Source: an uncultured bacterium
Lineage (GTDB): Bacteria > Verrucomicrobiota > Lentisphaeria > Victivallales > UBA1829
Length of the DNA stretch: 64,000 nucleotides
Assembly: GCA_902774245.1 (NCBI GenBank)
Contig: CACYHQ010000005.1
Span: 124,001-188,000, forward strand
Direction of reading: 5' to 3'
In this document: in pieces, positions 50,792 to 59,600 of the stretch
How the letters are laid out: every line of letters starts with the position of its first letter
How positions within the stretch are numbered: position 1 is the first letter of the stretch
Notes under the pieces: model-generated
Databases searched by the model: none
The model's input: only the letters and a program-made list of their open reading frames with translations
Told to the model about the DNA's origin: nothing
Program-made: the position numbers and the translations under genes

Positions 50792-51895
50792 ATGGCTGAA
50801 GTCATTCTCACAAATGTCTGCAAGATCTACGAAGGCGGCGTCAAGGCCGTCAACAGCGTTTCCATCGACATCCACGACAAGGAATTCATGGTCCTCGTCG
50901 GCCCCTCCGGATGCGGCAAATCCACGACTCTCCGTATGATCGCAGGCCTCGAAGAGATCTCCGACGGCGAGATCAAGATCGGCGAACGCGTCGTCAACGA
51001 CGTCCCGCCCAAAGATCGCGACATCGCCATGGTGTTCCAGAACTACGCCCTCTATCCCCACATGACGGTCTACGAAAACCTCGCGTTCGGCCTCAAGCTC
51101 CGCAAGTTCTCGAAGGAGGAGATCGACAAGCGCGTGAAAGAAGCCGCCGAAATTCTCGGCATCGGCGATTACCTCGACCGCAAGCCGAAAGCGCTCTCCG
51201 GCGGTCAGCGCCAGCGCGTCGCCGTCGGCCGCGCCATCGTCCGCAAGCCCGCCGTGTTCCTCTTCGACGAACCGCTCTCCAACCTCGACGCCAAGATGCG
51301 CGTCCAGATGCGCGCCGAGATCAACAAGCTCCACACCCGCCTCGGCACCACCATGATCTACGTCACGCACGACCAGATTGAGGCCATGACCATGGGCGAC
51401 CGCATCTGCGTCATGAAGGACGGCGTCATCCAGCAGATCGACACCCCGTTGAACATCTACGACAAGCCCGCGAACACCTTCGTCGCCGGCTTCATCGGCA
51501 CCCCGCCGATGAACATCTTCAAGGGCACGCTCGTCAGCGAGGACGGCAAGTTCGTCTTCAAGTCCGGCCCGATCTCCGTCGCACTGCCCGCCGACTGGAA
51601 CATCGCGATCGAATCCTATGCCGGCAAGGACATCCTCTTCGGTATCCGTCCCGAAGACATCGGCTCCGAACGCGCCACGTCCGACGCCAACGCGCCGAGC
51701 ATCACCGCCAAGGTCGAAGTCCGCGAGCCCATGGGCGCCGAGATCTATCTCCACCTCGATACCGGCGTCGATTCTCCGTGCGTCGCCCGCGTCGAACCCC
51801 ACCTCGACGCCAAGGTCGGCGAGACCATCACGCTCAAGCTCGCCATTGCGGCCGCGCACGTGTTCGATCCCGCGACCACGAACCGCATCGTCTGA
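50792..51895 (+). CDS. Sugar ABC transporter ATP-binding protein (MsmK/UgpC/MalK type)
   Basis: The 367-residue ATPase has Walker A 'GPSGCGKST' (37-45), Q loop '[13 protein letters not shown]', signature 'LSGGQ' (135-139), Walker B 'VFLFDE' (155-160) and the H loop 'VTHDQIEAM', followed by the MalK-type OB/TOBE regulatory domain (about 240-367). It would energise import of sugars or glycerol phosphate. No permease or binding-protein gene lies beside it; it is monocistronic between its own promoter and a terminator. This fits the shared, multitask ATPase known from MsmK/MsiK systems. Confidence 0.95.
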   Translation: MAEVILTNVCKIYEGGVKAVNSVSIDIHDKEFMVLVGPSGCGKSTTLRMIAGLEEISDGEIKIGERVVNDVPPKDRDIAMVFQNYALYPHMTVYENLAFGLKLRKFSKEEIDKRVKEAAEILGIGDYLDRKPKALSGGQRQRVAVGRAIVRKPAVFLFDEPLSNLDAKMRVQMRAEINKLHTRLGTTMIYVTHDQIEAMTMGDRICVMKDGVIQQIDTPLNIYDKPANTFVAGFIGTPPMNIFKGTLVSEDGKFVFKSGPISVALPADWNIAIESYAGKDILFGIRPEDIGSERATSDANAPSITAKVEVREPMGAEIYLHLDTGVDSPCVARVEPHLDAKVGETITLKLAIAAAHVFDPATTNRIV

Positions 51896-51923
51896 TCCGG
51901 CTTCGTTTTTTCGCAAATTTCAG

Positions 51924-51955
51924 GGCAAGGCTGTTTTCCGCGGCCTTGCCTTTTT
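51924..51955 (+). terminator. Terminator after the ABC ATPase gene
   Basis: GGCAAGGC (51924-51931) pairs with GCCTTGCC (51943-51950), followed by TTTTT. Confidence 0.9.
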
Positions 51956-51999
51956 CAGCCCATCACCAGAGAAGAACGTAAGGAACAGGAACCACGAGC

Positions 52000-52473
52000 A
52001 TGTCCCATCTGACCAAACGGGAATCCATGGCCATTTCTGCCGGTTTGCTGTTTGCGTTCTACTTCCTCGGCGCTGTCTGCACCGCGCCCGCCGTTATAGC
52101 GGCGGGTAACGCGGATCAGATTATAAGAATCCTGTTTCTACTGCTCTTCCAGGCATATCTGCTGGCGGAGATTCTGTTTTCAAAGGAAGCCCTTGCGTCC
52201 ATCCCGGCGTTCGCGCTTACGCTCCTGACGCCTGCGGCGGCGCTTGTCGTGGCGATCGCGGCCGACCGGGAAAACACTGGCATCATTTCCGTAGTGAACT
52301 GGGGATATTCCGGGCTCATGCTCGGCGGACTACTGACCGTCTGGAAAAACGAGCGGAATGTTTCTCTGAAATGGATTAGCCTTTTCTTTGTCGTCGCATG
52401 GTTCATCGCTGTCCTTCTCTGTCTTTTTATGGGCGTTTCCCTGCTGAACGGCCATTTTCCATCCACCCGTTAA
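52000..52473 (+). CDS. Small integral membrane protein, unknown function
   Basis: The 157-residue protein has five probable membrane segments (about 11-34, 41-60, 66-87, 98-115 and 122-147) with few charged residues in between. No family recognised. It is preceded by AGGAACAGGAACC, a modest ribosome-binding site, and lies between the ATPase terminator and serC. Its codon use is less biased than that of its neighbours. Confidence 0.65.
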   Translation: MSHLTKRESMAISAGLLFAFYFLGAVCTAPAVIAAGNADQIIRILFLLLFQAYLLAEILFSKEALASIPAFALTLLTPAAALVVAIAADRENTGIISVVNWGYSGLMLGGLLTVWKNERNVSLKWISLFFVVAWFIAVLLCLFMGVSLLNGHFPSTR

Positions 52474-52578
52474 TATCCATCCCGCCTTCCTTCGGCGAAT
52501 GCATATAAGCCTTCGCGTTGCACGACCGGACTTGTCGTCTTTTTTCGCGGTTTCTTGCGTTTTTCCGCCGTTTTTTCC

Positions 52579-52607
52579 TTGAAGACAAGCCGTTTGAATG
52601 GTATATT
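52579..52607 (+). promoter_or_regulatory. Promoter of the serC operon
   Basis: -35 TTGAAG (52579-52584), 17-nt spacer, -10 TATATT (52602-52607), 63 nt before serC. Confidence 0.75.
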
Positions 52608-52669
52608 ATATCTTACCATTTTTGAAAAACCATCAACCCACCTCAAAACCTCAACAGGAGCAGAGAACG

Positions 52670-53752
52670 ATGAAAGTTTTCAATTTCAACGCGGGTCCGG
52701 CTATGATCCCGCAGGCCGTCATGGAAAGAGCACAGAAAGAATTTTGCGACTACAAGGGCAGCGGATGCGGCATCATGGAGCACTCCCACCGTCACAAACT
52801 CTTCGACGAGATTCTTGAGCGTGCCATCTCCAATTTCAAGGAGATCATGGGCGTTCCGGACACGCATGCGGTCGTCTTCATCCAGGGCGGCGCGAGCATG
52901 CAGTTCGCGATGATCCCGATGAACCTCGCGGTCGCGGGCAAGCCCATGGAATTCGCCGACACCGGCACGTGGTCCAGCAAGGCTATCAAGGAAGCCAAGC
53001 TCTTCGGCGACGTGAAAGTCATCGCCTCCAGCAAGGAAGAAAAATATACCAAGATCCCCGCGGTCGACGAGATGAAGATCGACGAAGACGCCGCGTTCTT
53101 CCACATCACCTCCAACAACACCATCTACGGCACGCAGTACCAGGCGTTCCCGAACTGCCCGGCCGGCGTCCCGATGCTCGCCGATATGTCCAGCGACATC
53201 ATGTCCCGCAAGCTCGACGTCTCCAAGTTCGCCATGATCTACGGCGGCGCGCAGAAGAACCTCGGTCCCAGCGGCATGGCCGTCGTGATCATCCGCAAGG
53301 ACCTCGTTGAGCGCACCCCGGCCAACGTGCCGACCATGCTCCGCTACGCGACCTACATTGATCACAACTCCCTGTTCAATACCCCGCCGACCTTCGGCAT
53401 CTACATCTTCGGCCTCATCACCGACTGGGTGAAGGACATGGGCGGCCTCGAAGTCCTCGAAGGCATCAACAACAAGAAGGCCGAGACCCTCTACGCCGCG
53501 ATCGACGGCTCCGACGGATATTTCCGCAACCCCGTCTGCCCGTGCAGCCGTTCCAAGATGAACGTCGTCTTCCGTCTCCCCTCCGAAGAACTCGAAGCGA
53601 AGTTCATCGAACAGGCCAAAGCGGCCGGTATGATCGGCCTGAAGGGCCATCGTTCCGTCGGCGGCATCCGCGCCAGCATCTACAACGCCATGCCGCTCGA
53701 AGGCGTCGAGAAGCTTGTGTCCTTCATGCAGGATTTCAAGAAGAACAACTGA
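52670..53752 (+). CDS. serC: Phosphoserine aminotransferase
   Basis: The 360-residue class V aminotransferase converts 3-phosphohydroxypyruvate to phosphoserine (serine, also pyridoxine synthesis). It starts 'MKVFNFNAGPAMIP' and shows 'CGIMEHSHRH', 'VVFIQGGASMQFAMIPMNL', 'ITSNNTIYGTQY' and the PLP-binding Lys196 in 'GGAQKNLGPSG'; the end 'GLKGHRSVGGIRASIYNAM' is typical. The start at 52670 follows AGGAG. It is the first of five closely packed genes (corA-like, fmdB, rsmA, ybaK). Confidence 0.97.
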   Translation: MKVFNFNAGPAMIPQAVMERAQKEFCDYKGSGCGIMEHSHRHKLFDEILERAISNFKEIMGVPDTHAVVFIQGGASMQFAMIPMNLAVAGKPMEFADTGTWSSKAIKEAKLFGDVKVIASSKEEKYTKIPAVDEMKIDEDAAFFHITSNNTIYGTQYQAFPNCPAGVPMLADMSSDIMSRKLDVSKFAMIYGGAQKNLGPSGMAVVIIRKDLVERTPANVPTMLRYATYIDHNSLFNTPPTFGIYIFGLITDWVKDMGGLEVLEGINNKKAETLYAAIDGSDGYFRNPVCPCSRSKMNVVFRLPSEELEAKFIEQAKAAGMIGLKGHRSVGGIRASIYNAMPLEGVEKLVSFMQDFKKNN

Positions 53753-53772
53753 CCTGACCGGATGGTGTCGTC

Positions 53773-54708
53773 ATGCTCGACCGCTATTCCGTACTGAACG
53801 GCCGCATCGCCCATTCGGACGAAGGACTGATCCCCGTCGACATCTACGTGATGCCGGACGGGGACGAACGTGCCTATCTGACCGAGGAACTGGGGATCGA
53901 TCCGCACACGCTGGCATCCTCCACGGACCCGGACGAGACGCCGCGTATCGAGTTCGAAGACGACTACATCGCCATCATCCTCAAGTACCCGAAAAACTAT
54001 TCGGCGGACGACAACTTCCTCTTCCTCGTGAAATCCATGGGCGTCTTCCTCTTCGCGGACCGCGTCGTGCTGGTCATCGACGAGGAGCTGCCCCAGCTTT
54101 TCACGGGGAGGTTCGCCACGAAGGTCTACACGAAGCAGGACGTCCTGCTCCGCATCCTGACCCAGACCATCCGGCACTTCGAGAGCCACCTGCGCGTGAT
54201 CAACATGTGCAGCAACGACATCGAGACCCATCTGAACGAGTCGTACAACAGCAGCAACCTGCTCGACATGTTCACACTGAAGAAAAGCCTGGTCTACTAC
54301 GTGAACGCACTCAGCGGCAACCGGCGCGCCTTCGAGCGCATCCAGGTCGGCGCGTCCAAGTTCCAGTTCACGGAGGACAACATCGAGCTGCTCGAAGACC
54401 TCCAGATCGAAAACCGGCAGTTCCTCGACCAGGCGCAGGTGTACTCCCAGATTCTCTCCGGACTCGTCGACGCCCGGTCCAGCATCATCAACAACAACCT
54501 GAACGTGCTGATGAAGAACATGAACGCCATCGTGATCGCGGTCGCCATCCCGACCTTCTTCACCGGCGTTTTCGGCATGAGCGAGTTCACCGACTTCTTC
54601 TGCCGTACTGGCCTCAAGTGGTACATCTCCTACCCGCTCTTCTTCATCCTGATGACCGGCCTCGCGCTCTTCGTGTTCTGGCTGATCAAGAAATTCGAGA
54701 AACACTAA
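53773..54708 (+). CDS. CorA-like divalent-metal transporter lacking the GMN motif
   Basis: The 311-residue protein has the CorA plan: an N-terminal alpha/beta cytoplasmic domain, a long helical stalk (about 125-245) and two C-terminal membrane segments (about 251-268 and 283-305). The motif after the first segment is 'GVFGMS' (268-270 GMS) instead of the YGMN signature that forms the selectivity filter in Mg2+-transporting CorA. It may carry another ion or be a variant channel. A new start 20 nt after serC, with a weak ribosome-binding site, suggests coupled expression. Confidence 0.85.
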   Translation: MLDRYSVLNGRIAHSDEGLIPVDIYVMPDGDERAYLTEELGIDPHTLASSTDPDETPRIEFEDDYIAIILKYPKNYSADDNFLFLVKSMGVFLFADRVVLVIDEELPQLFTGRFATKVYTKQDVLLRILTQTIRHFESHLRVINMCSNDIETHLNESYNSSNLLDMFTLKKSLVYYVNALSGNRRAFERIQVGASKFQFTEDNIELLEDLQIENRQFLDQAQVYSQILSGLVDARSSIINNNLNVLMKNMNAIVIAVAIPTFFTGVFGMSEFTDFFCRTGLKWYISYPLFFILMTGLALFVFWLIKKFEKH

Positions 54709-54716
54709 GCTGACTT

Positions 54717-54959
54717 ATGCCTATTTTCGAGTACGAATGCAAAAAGTGCGGCCATCAGTTCGAGGCGCTGCTTCAATCCGCCTCCTCGCCCGCGCCCGAA
54801 TGCCCCGAATGCGGCGCATCGGACGCCAAGCGCCTGCTCTCCCGCTTCGCCGCTGCATCAAAAACGGAGTTCGGCTCCTGCAAAATGTCGAAGGACTGCA
54901 TGGCGGCCGCGCAGGGCGCCTGCGGATGTGGCTGCGGCTGCGGACACCACCATCACTGA
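54717..54959 (+). CDS. FmdB-family zinc-ribbon protein
   Basis: The 80-residue protein shows the FmdB pattern 'MPIFEYECKKCGHQFEALL', then 'CPECGAS' and a tail with 'CGCGCGCGHHHH'. CKKC and CPEC form the zinc ribbon; the Cys/His tail may bind another metal, which is unusual. FmdB proteins are putative regulatory proteins without a proven function. It starts 8 nt after the corA-like gene and ends 3 nt before rsmA. Confidence 0.88.
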   Translation: MPIFEYECKKCGHQFEALLQSASSPAPECPECGASDAKRLLSRFAAASKTEFGSCKMSKDCMAAAQGACGCGCGCGHHHH

Positions 54960-54962
54960 GAC

Positions 54963-55844
54963 ATGGTCAAAGCTGAACTCAAACCGCTTCTCGAACGCCT
55001 CGGCATCGCGCCGAGCAAGCGCCTCGGACAGAATTTCCTCGTGGACGACCAGTTCCGCGCGAAGATCCTGCACGAGGCCGACCCGAAGCCCGGCCAGACC
55101 ATCCTTGAGATCGGCCCCGGACTCGGTGCCATCACCCGCGGCCTCGTGGCATCCGGCGCGGACGTGACCGCGATCGAGTTCGACCGCAAGATCGCCGAAT
55201 ACCTCCGCACAGCCGTCGTCCCGCTCGGACTCCACCTCATCGAAGCCGACGCATGCCGCGTGAAATACGCCGAGCTTTTCCCCGGCGACTTCCGCGTGGT
55301 CTCCAACCTGCCCTACAGCGCGGGCACCATCGTCATCGCCAAACTGCTCGACCTCGAAACGCCCCCCGCCGACATGCTCCTCATGCTTCAGAAGGAAGTC
55401 GCGGAACGTTTCCTCGCGGGCCCCGGCACCGCCGACTACTCCGCGCTCACGGTGCGCATCTCCGCCGTCTACGAAGGCCGCATCGTCCGCATGGTCCCGC
55501 CCGAAGTCTTCTACCCCGAGCCAACGGTCGATTCCGCCCTCTTCGCGCTCGCCCGCAAACCTGTCGTGCCGCCGCAGAACATCCGCATCATCCTCTCCCG
55601 CCTCGCCCGCACCTCGTTCGCGCACCGTCGCAAGAAGATGTTCAAGCAGGCCGCCGCGGTCTTCGGCGCGGACGTGATCGCCGCCGCCATGGCGGACGCC
55701 TCGGTCGATCCGGACATCCGTGCGGAACGCGTCACGGTGGACCAGTTCATCCGCATGGCGGAATACATCGCCGCGCACGCTCAGACTCCGCCGGAAACGG
55801 TTCAGGACGCCGACACGGACACGGATGAGGGCAGTCAGGAATAA
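54963..55844 (+). CDS. rsmA: 16S rRNA dimethyladenosine transferase RsmA (KsgA)
   Basis: The 293-residue enzyme dimethylates two adjacent adenines near the 3' end of 16S rRNA. It shows 'SKRLGQNFLVDDQ', the SAM motif 'ILEIGPGLGAITRGL', 'VTAIEFDRK' and the catalytic 'VVSNLPYSAG', with the C-terminal helical domain 'LARTSFAHRRKKMFKQAA'. A 25-residue acidic tail ('DADTDTDEGSQE') is added at the end. It starts 3 nt after fmdB and is in the serC transcript. Confidence 0.96.
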   Translation: MVKAELKPLLERLGIAPSKRLGQNFLVDDQFRAKILHEADPKPGQTILEIGPGLGAITRGLVASGADVTAIEFDRKIAEYLRTAVVPLGLHLIEADACRVKYAELFPGDFRVVSNLPYSAGTIVIAKLLDLETPPADMLLMLQKEVAERFLAGPGTADYSALTVRISAVYEGRIVRMVPPEVFYPEPTVDSALFALARKPVVPPQNIRIILSRLARTSFAHRRKKMFKQAAAVFGADVIAAAMADASVDPDIRAERVTVDQFIRMAEYIAAHAQTPPETVQDADTDTDEGSQE

Positions 55845-55880
55845 TTTCACCTCATTTCCGCCTCAAACACATTTTCGACC

Positions 55881-56363
55881 ATGAGCAAAGCCGCCGAGTT
55901 CAAAACCAACGTTATGCGCATTCTGGAACAGGCCAAAGTCCCGTTCAAACACCACTGCTATGTGGACTCCGGCGCAGTCTCCGGGCTTGAGGTCGCCGCC
56001 GCGCTCAATCAGGACCCTTCGCACGTGTTCAAGACGCTTGTCACGGTCGAAAAATCCGGCGAACACTTCGTCTTCGTCGTGCCGGTCGATTCCGAGCTCA
56101 ATCTCAAGAAAGCGGCGAAGTCCGTGAACGGGAAATCCATCGAGATGATCAAATCGAAGGAGCTTTTCCCTCTCACCGGGTATATCCACGGCGGATGCTC
56201 CCCCATCGGCATGAAAAAGCAGTTCAAAACAGTCATCCACGAATCCGCCGCCGAGCTCGACGCGATCTTCTTCAGCGCGGGCAAGATCGGTTATCAGATC
56301 GAGATTGCACCCGCCGACCTCGCGAAGGTCCTGCGTTTCACCTACGCCGACATCACCGACTGA
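55881..56363 (+). CDS. ybaK: Cys-tRNA(Pro) deacylase, YbaK/EbsC type
   Basis: The 160-residue trans-editing factor removes cysteine from mischarged tRNA-Pro. Family features are 'AKVPFKHHCYVDSGAVSGLEVAAALNQDPSHVFKTLV' with the conserved Lys in 'VFKTLV', 'FVVPVDSELNLKKAAKSVNGKSIEMIKSKELFPLTGYIHGGCSPIGMKKQF' and 'FFSAGKIGYQIEIAPADL'. Last gene of the serC cluster, 36 nt after rsmA. Confidence 0.93.
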   Translation: MSKAAEFKTNVMRILEQAKVPFKHHCYVDSGAVSGLEVAAALNQDPSHVFKTLVTVEKSGEHFVFVVPVDSELNLKKAAKSVNGKSIEMIKSKELFPLTGYIHGGCSPIGMKKQFKTVIHESAAELDAIFFSAGKIGYQIEIAPADLAKVLRFTYADITD

Positions 56364-56549
56364 TCCCCGCTTTTTTCGCGTTCCTTTTTCCCGTCTTTTT
56401 TTGCGTCTTTCTCCCTTTTTTTGTGCCAGTTATTGACAAAAGTCCGTTATTGTCCACCTTTTTTCCTTCTTTCGGACTATATTTCCCGCCTCAAAAACCG
56501 TCCCGCCGCGATTTTTTGTTTATTTTTTGAATTTTTCGGGTTTTCACAC

Positions 56550-56577
56550 TTGATTTTTCATCGCTTCCGTGTATCTT
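56550..56577 (+). promoter_or_regulatory. Possible promoter of the alpha-2-macroglobulin/pbpC operon
   Basis: -35 TTGATT (56550-56555), 16-nt spacer, -10 TATCTT (56572-56577), in a very AT-rich stretch (56380-56640). Confidence 0.5.
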
Positions 56578-56644
56578 TTTAGCGTCCTTTTCCCACCCCC
56601 TCCCAAAAGCCCGTTTTGTATTTTTCCAAAGGCCTGAAGAAAAC

Positions 56645-59600
56645 ATGAAAAAAGCAGTCAATGCCACCACGTTCGTCGCCCTCGCGCTCGCAGCATCCGT
56701 CACGTACAACATCGTTCAGCACCAGCGCGCGAAAGGCATCCGCCCCGAGAATCCCAATCAGGAAGATAATGCCGTCCAGTCTGTCGCGGGCAAAGATGAA
56801 GCCTCCGCAGTGTCCGCCGCGACAGCCGCACAGAATTCCGCTTCCGCCGCAAAGCCCGCGTCCACGGCACAGCAGATCACCGCCATCACGTTCCGCTCCG
56901 CGCGCTACGACAGATACGACGACGAACTCGAGATCTTGTTCTCGACCCCGTCTTCGCTTCCGTCCAAGCTCGCGAAGGACGCAATCGAATTCACGCCCGC
57001 GGTCCCGAATCTCTCCTTTTACGCGTCCGGCTCCTATATCACAGTCAACGGCGGGTTCAAGCCCGGTGTCACCTACCGCGTCCGCGTGAAAAAAGGCCTC
57101 ATGGACCGTTCTGGCAAGGCCACGCTCGAAAACGACGCGGTGTTCGACGTCACGGTCCCCGAGCTGACGGAAAAGATTTCCTTCCTCACCGACGGCAGCG
57201 TGTTCCCCATCACGGAGAAGACGGTCGAATTTCCCTATTCCGCCAGAAACATCTGCAAGCTCGACGTCAAGCTCTACCGTGCATTCGACAACAACCTCAA
57301 CAACATGTCGGACAACTCCTACTACTGGGACGACCGAGCCGACACGTCCAACATGCTTCTGGTCGGAGAGAAGACCGTCACGCTCTCCGATCCCCGGAAC
57401 GAAACGGTCAACCACATGCTCGACATCAACGACATCCTCGTGGTCAACGATTCCAATCCCAATACAACGCGGCTCTTTTCCGCCACGCCCGGATATTATG
57501 TACTTGAGGTCGCGTACGACAGACAGTCCGACTGGGGTAACTACACCTACCGGGAGACCAAATACCGCAAGTTCATGCTTACCGATTTCGCGCTGGTCGC
57601 GGCCACGGTTTCCGATCCGGCCGGCGGCATCGTCCTCTACGCCCGTCGCATCTCCGATGGCCAACCCGTCACCGATGCCGAAATTGAGCTCTCTTCTGAC
57701 AAGAACCAGCTTCTCGCGAAAGGCAAGACGGACGCGTCCGGCAAGGTCGTTTTCCACGTCTCGCAGAGATCCATCGACAGACTGCATGCAGGGGAGAACG
57801 ACAGCAATTTCCTGAACAGGACGGGTCAGTTCGGCAGCCTCTACTCCGCGACCATCCGCAAAGGAAAGGAATTCGCCTGGTTCCCGCTCGACCTCTACTC
57901 CGGCAAGAACGATCAGCTGCCGCGTGCATTCGCGTTTTCGGAACGCGGCATCGTGCGCCCCGGCGAATCCTTCTTTGCTGCGGCGTTCATCCGCGACCGG
58001 ACGGAAGCCGAACTGGAAATCGGGCACGAAACGCCGGATGCCTCCAGCAAGGAGGGAAAAGACAAATTGGGCTCCACTGTTACACTGGAAAGAGTTCCTG
58101 TCACACTCACGGTCGTCGCTCCGGACGGTAAAGAGTTTTTCTCGAAACAGCTCACGCCCGACAAGAACGGATTTGTCTCGTCCGAGGTCAAGATCCCTGA
58201 AAACGCCGCGTCGGGCTACTACACGTTCCGTTTCGGCGTTGCCAAGCGCACCTGGGGCGAATCGCACATCCAGGTCGGCGCGTACGTGCCGGACCGCATC
58301 AGGACGAAGCTCGAACACGCCGTCCTGTCCGCCGGCCCCGCCGCCGTGAAGGAGCCGATTCAGGCGGTCCTCTCCGCGGACTATTATTTCGGCACGCCCG
58401 TGCCGTCCGCGTCCGGCAGGATCTTCTTCGACTGCTTCGCGAACGGGAAACGTCCCGACCACTGGAAGGACTGGACCGTCGGCGACGCCTCGCGCTTCAA
58501 TTTCGATGAATACGAGACGACCGCGGTGGTCGAAAACGGCAAAACGAACCTCTCGCTGCCGTCGTTCGGTTCGCGCGGCGTGTCGTATGATCCTGTGCGC
58601 GTCGTGCTTCAGGCGTCCGTGCAGGAACCGGGCGGCCGCGCCGTGACCGGATCCGACAACTTCACACTCTATCCCTCCGACTGGTTCATCGGCCTGAAGC
58701 AGAAGGACGGCGCGGGCAAGGAATGCCTGCTTGACATGGCGCTGCTCGCGACCGAACAGGGAAAGGCCGCCTCGCTCGACGCCGGACGCGACATCCGGTT
58801 CACCGTTTACAAACGCTCCTGGGACTACGTGCTGGTGCAGGACGGCGATGGCTACCGCAGACGCTGGAAGGAGACCGTTTCCGAGGTGGAAGGCGCATCG
58901 AAGACGTTCACGGTCCCGCAGGGCGCGGACCTCGCCTCCTATTCCTCGCAGGTTGCGTTCGACCTACCCTCCGGCTGCTACGACATCGTCGCCGAATACG
59001 GCGACAACATCCGCACGAAGCTTAACGTGTGGCATTCCGCGGGCGAATCCGGCAGGCGCACCGGCGATCCCTCCGAGCTCGTGTTCAAGACCGACGCGAA
59101 GACCTACACCCCCGGCCAGACCGCGAAACTCACGTTCACCAGTCCGGTCGACGGCGAGGCGTTCGTGACGATGGGCGCGCTGCGTCTGGATACCGCGGAA
59201 GCAATCAAGATCAAGGCGGGCGAAAACACCGTTGAGGCGAAGATCCCGGCGGAATGCCTGAACGGACGCTACCACGTCGGCGTGTTCGCGGTCGGCAAAC
59301 AGAACGGCGAATTCATCCGCGCCTCGGGACAGGCGAGCCTCGAGCTCGACCACTCCGCCGCGCACAAGCTCGACGTCGCGATCACCGTCCCCGGCATCGT
59401 CCGTCCCGAGACCGAGACGGACGTGACCGTGAAGCTCGCCAGCCTCGACGGCAAGCCTCAGGCAGGCCAGGTCTGCCTCTTCGCGGTCGACGAGGGCGTG
59501 CTCGCGCTTACCGGCTTCAAGACGCCCGACATCTACAAGTTCTTTCTCCAGTCCGACAACTCGTTCATTAGCATGAGCGAGACCTACAGCGACCTCTTCC

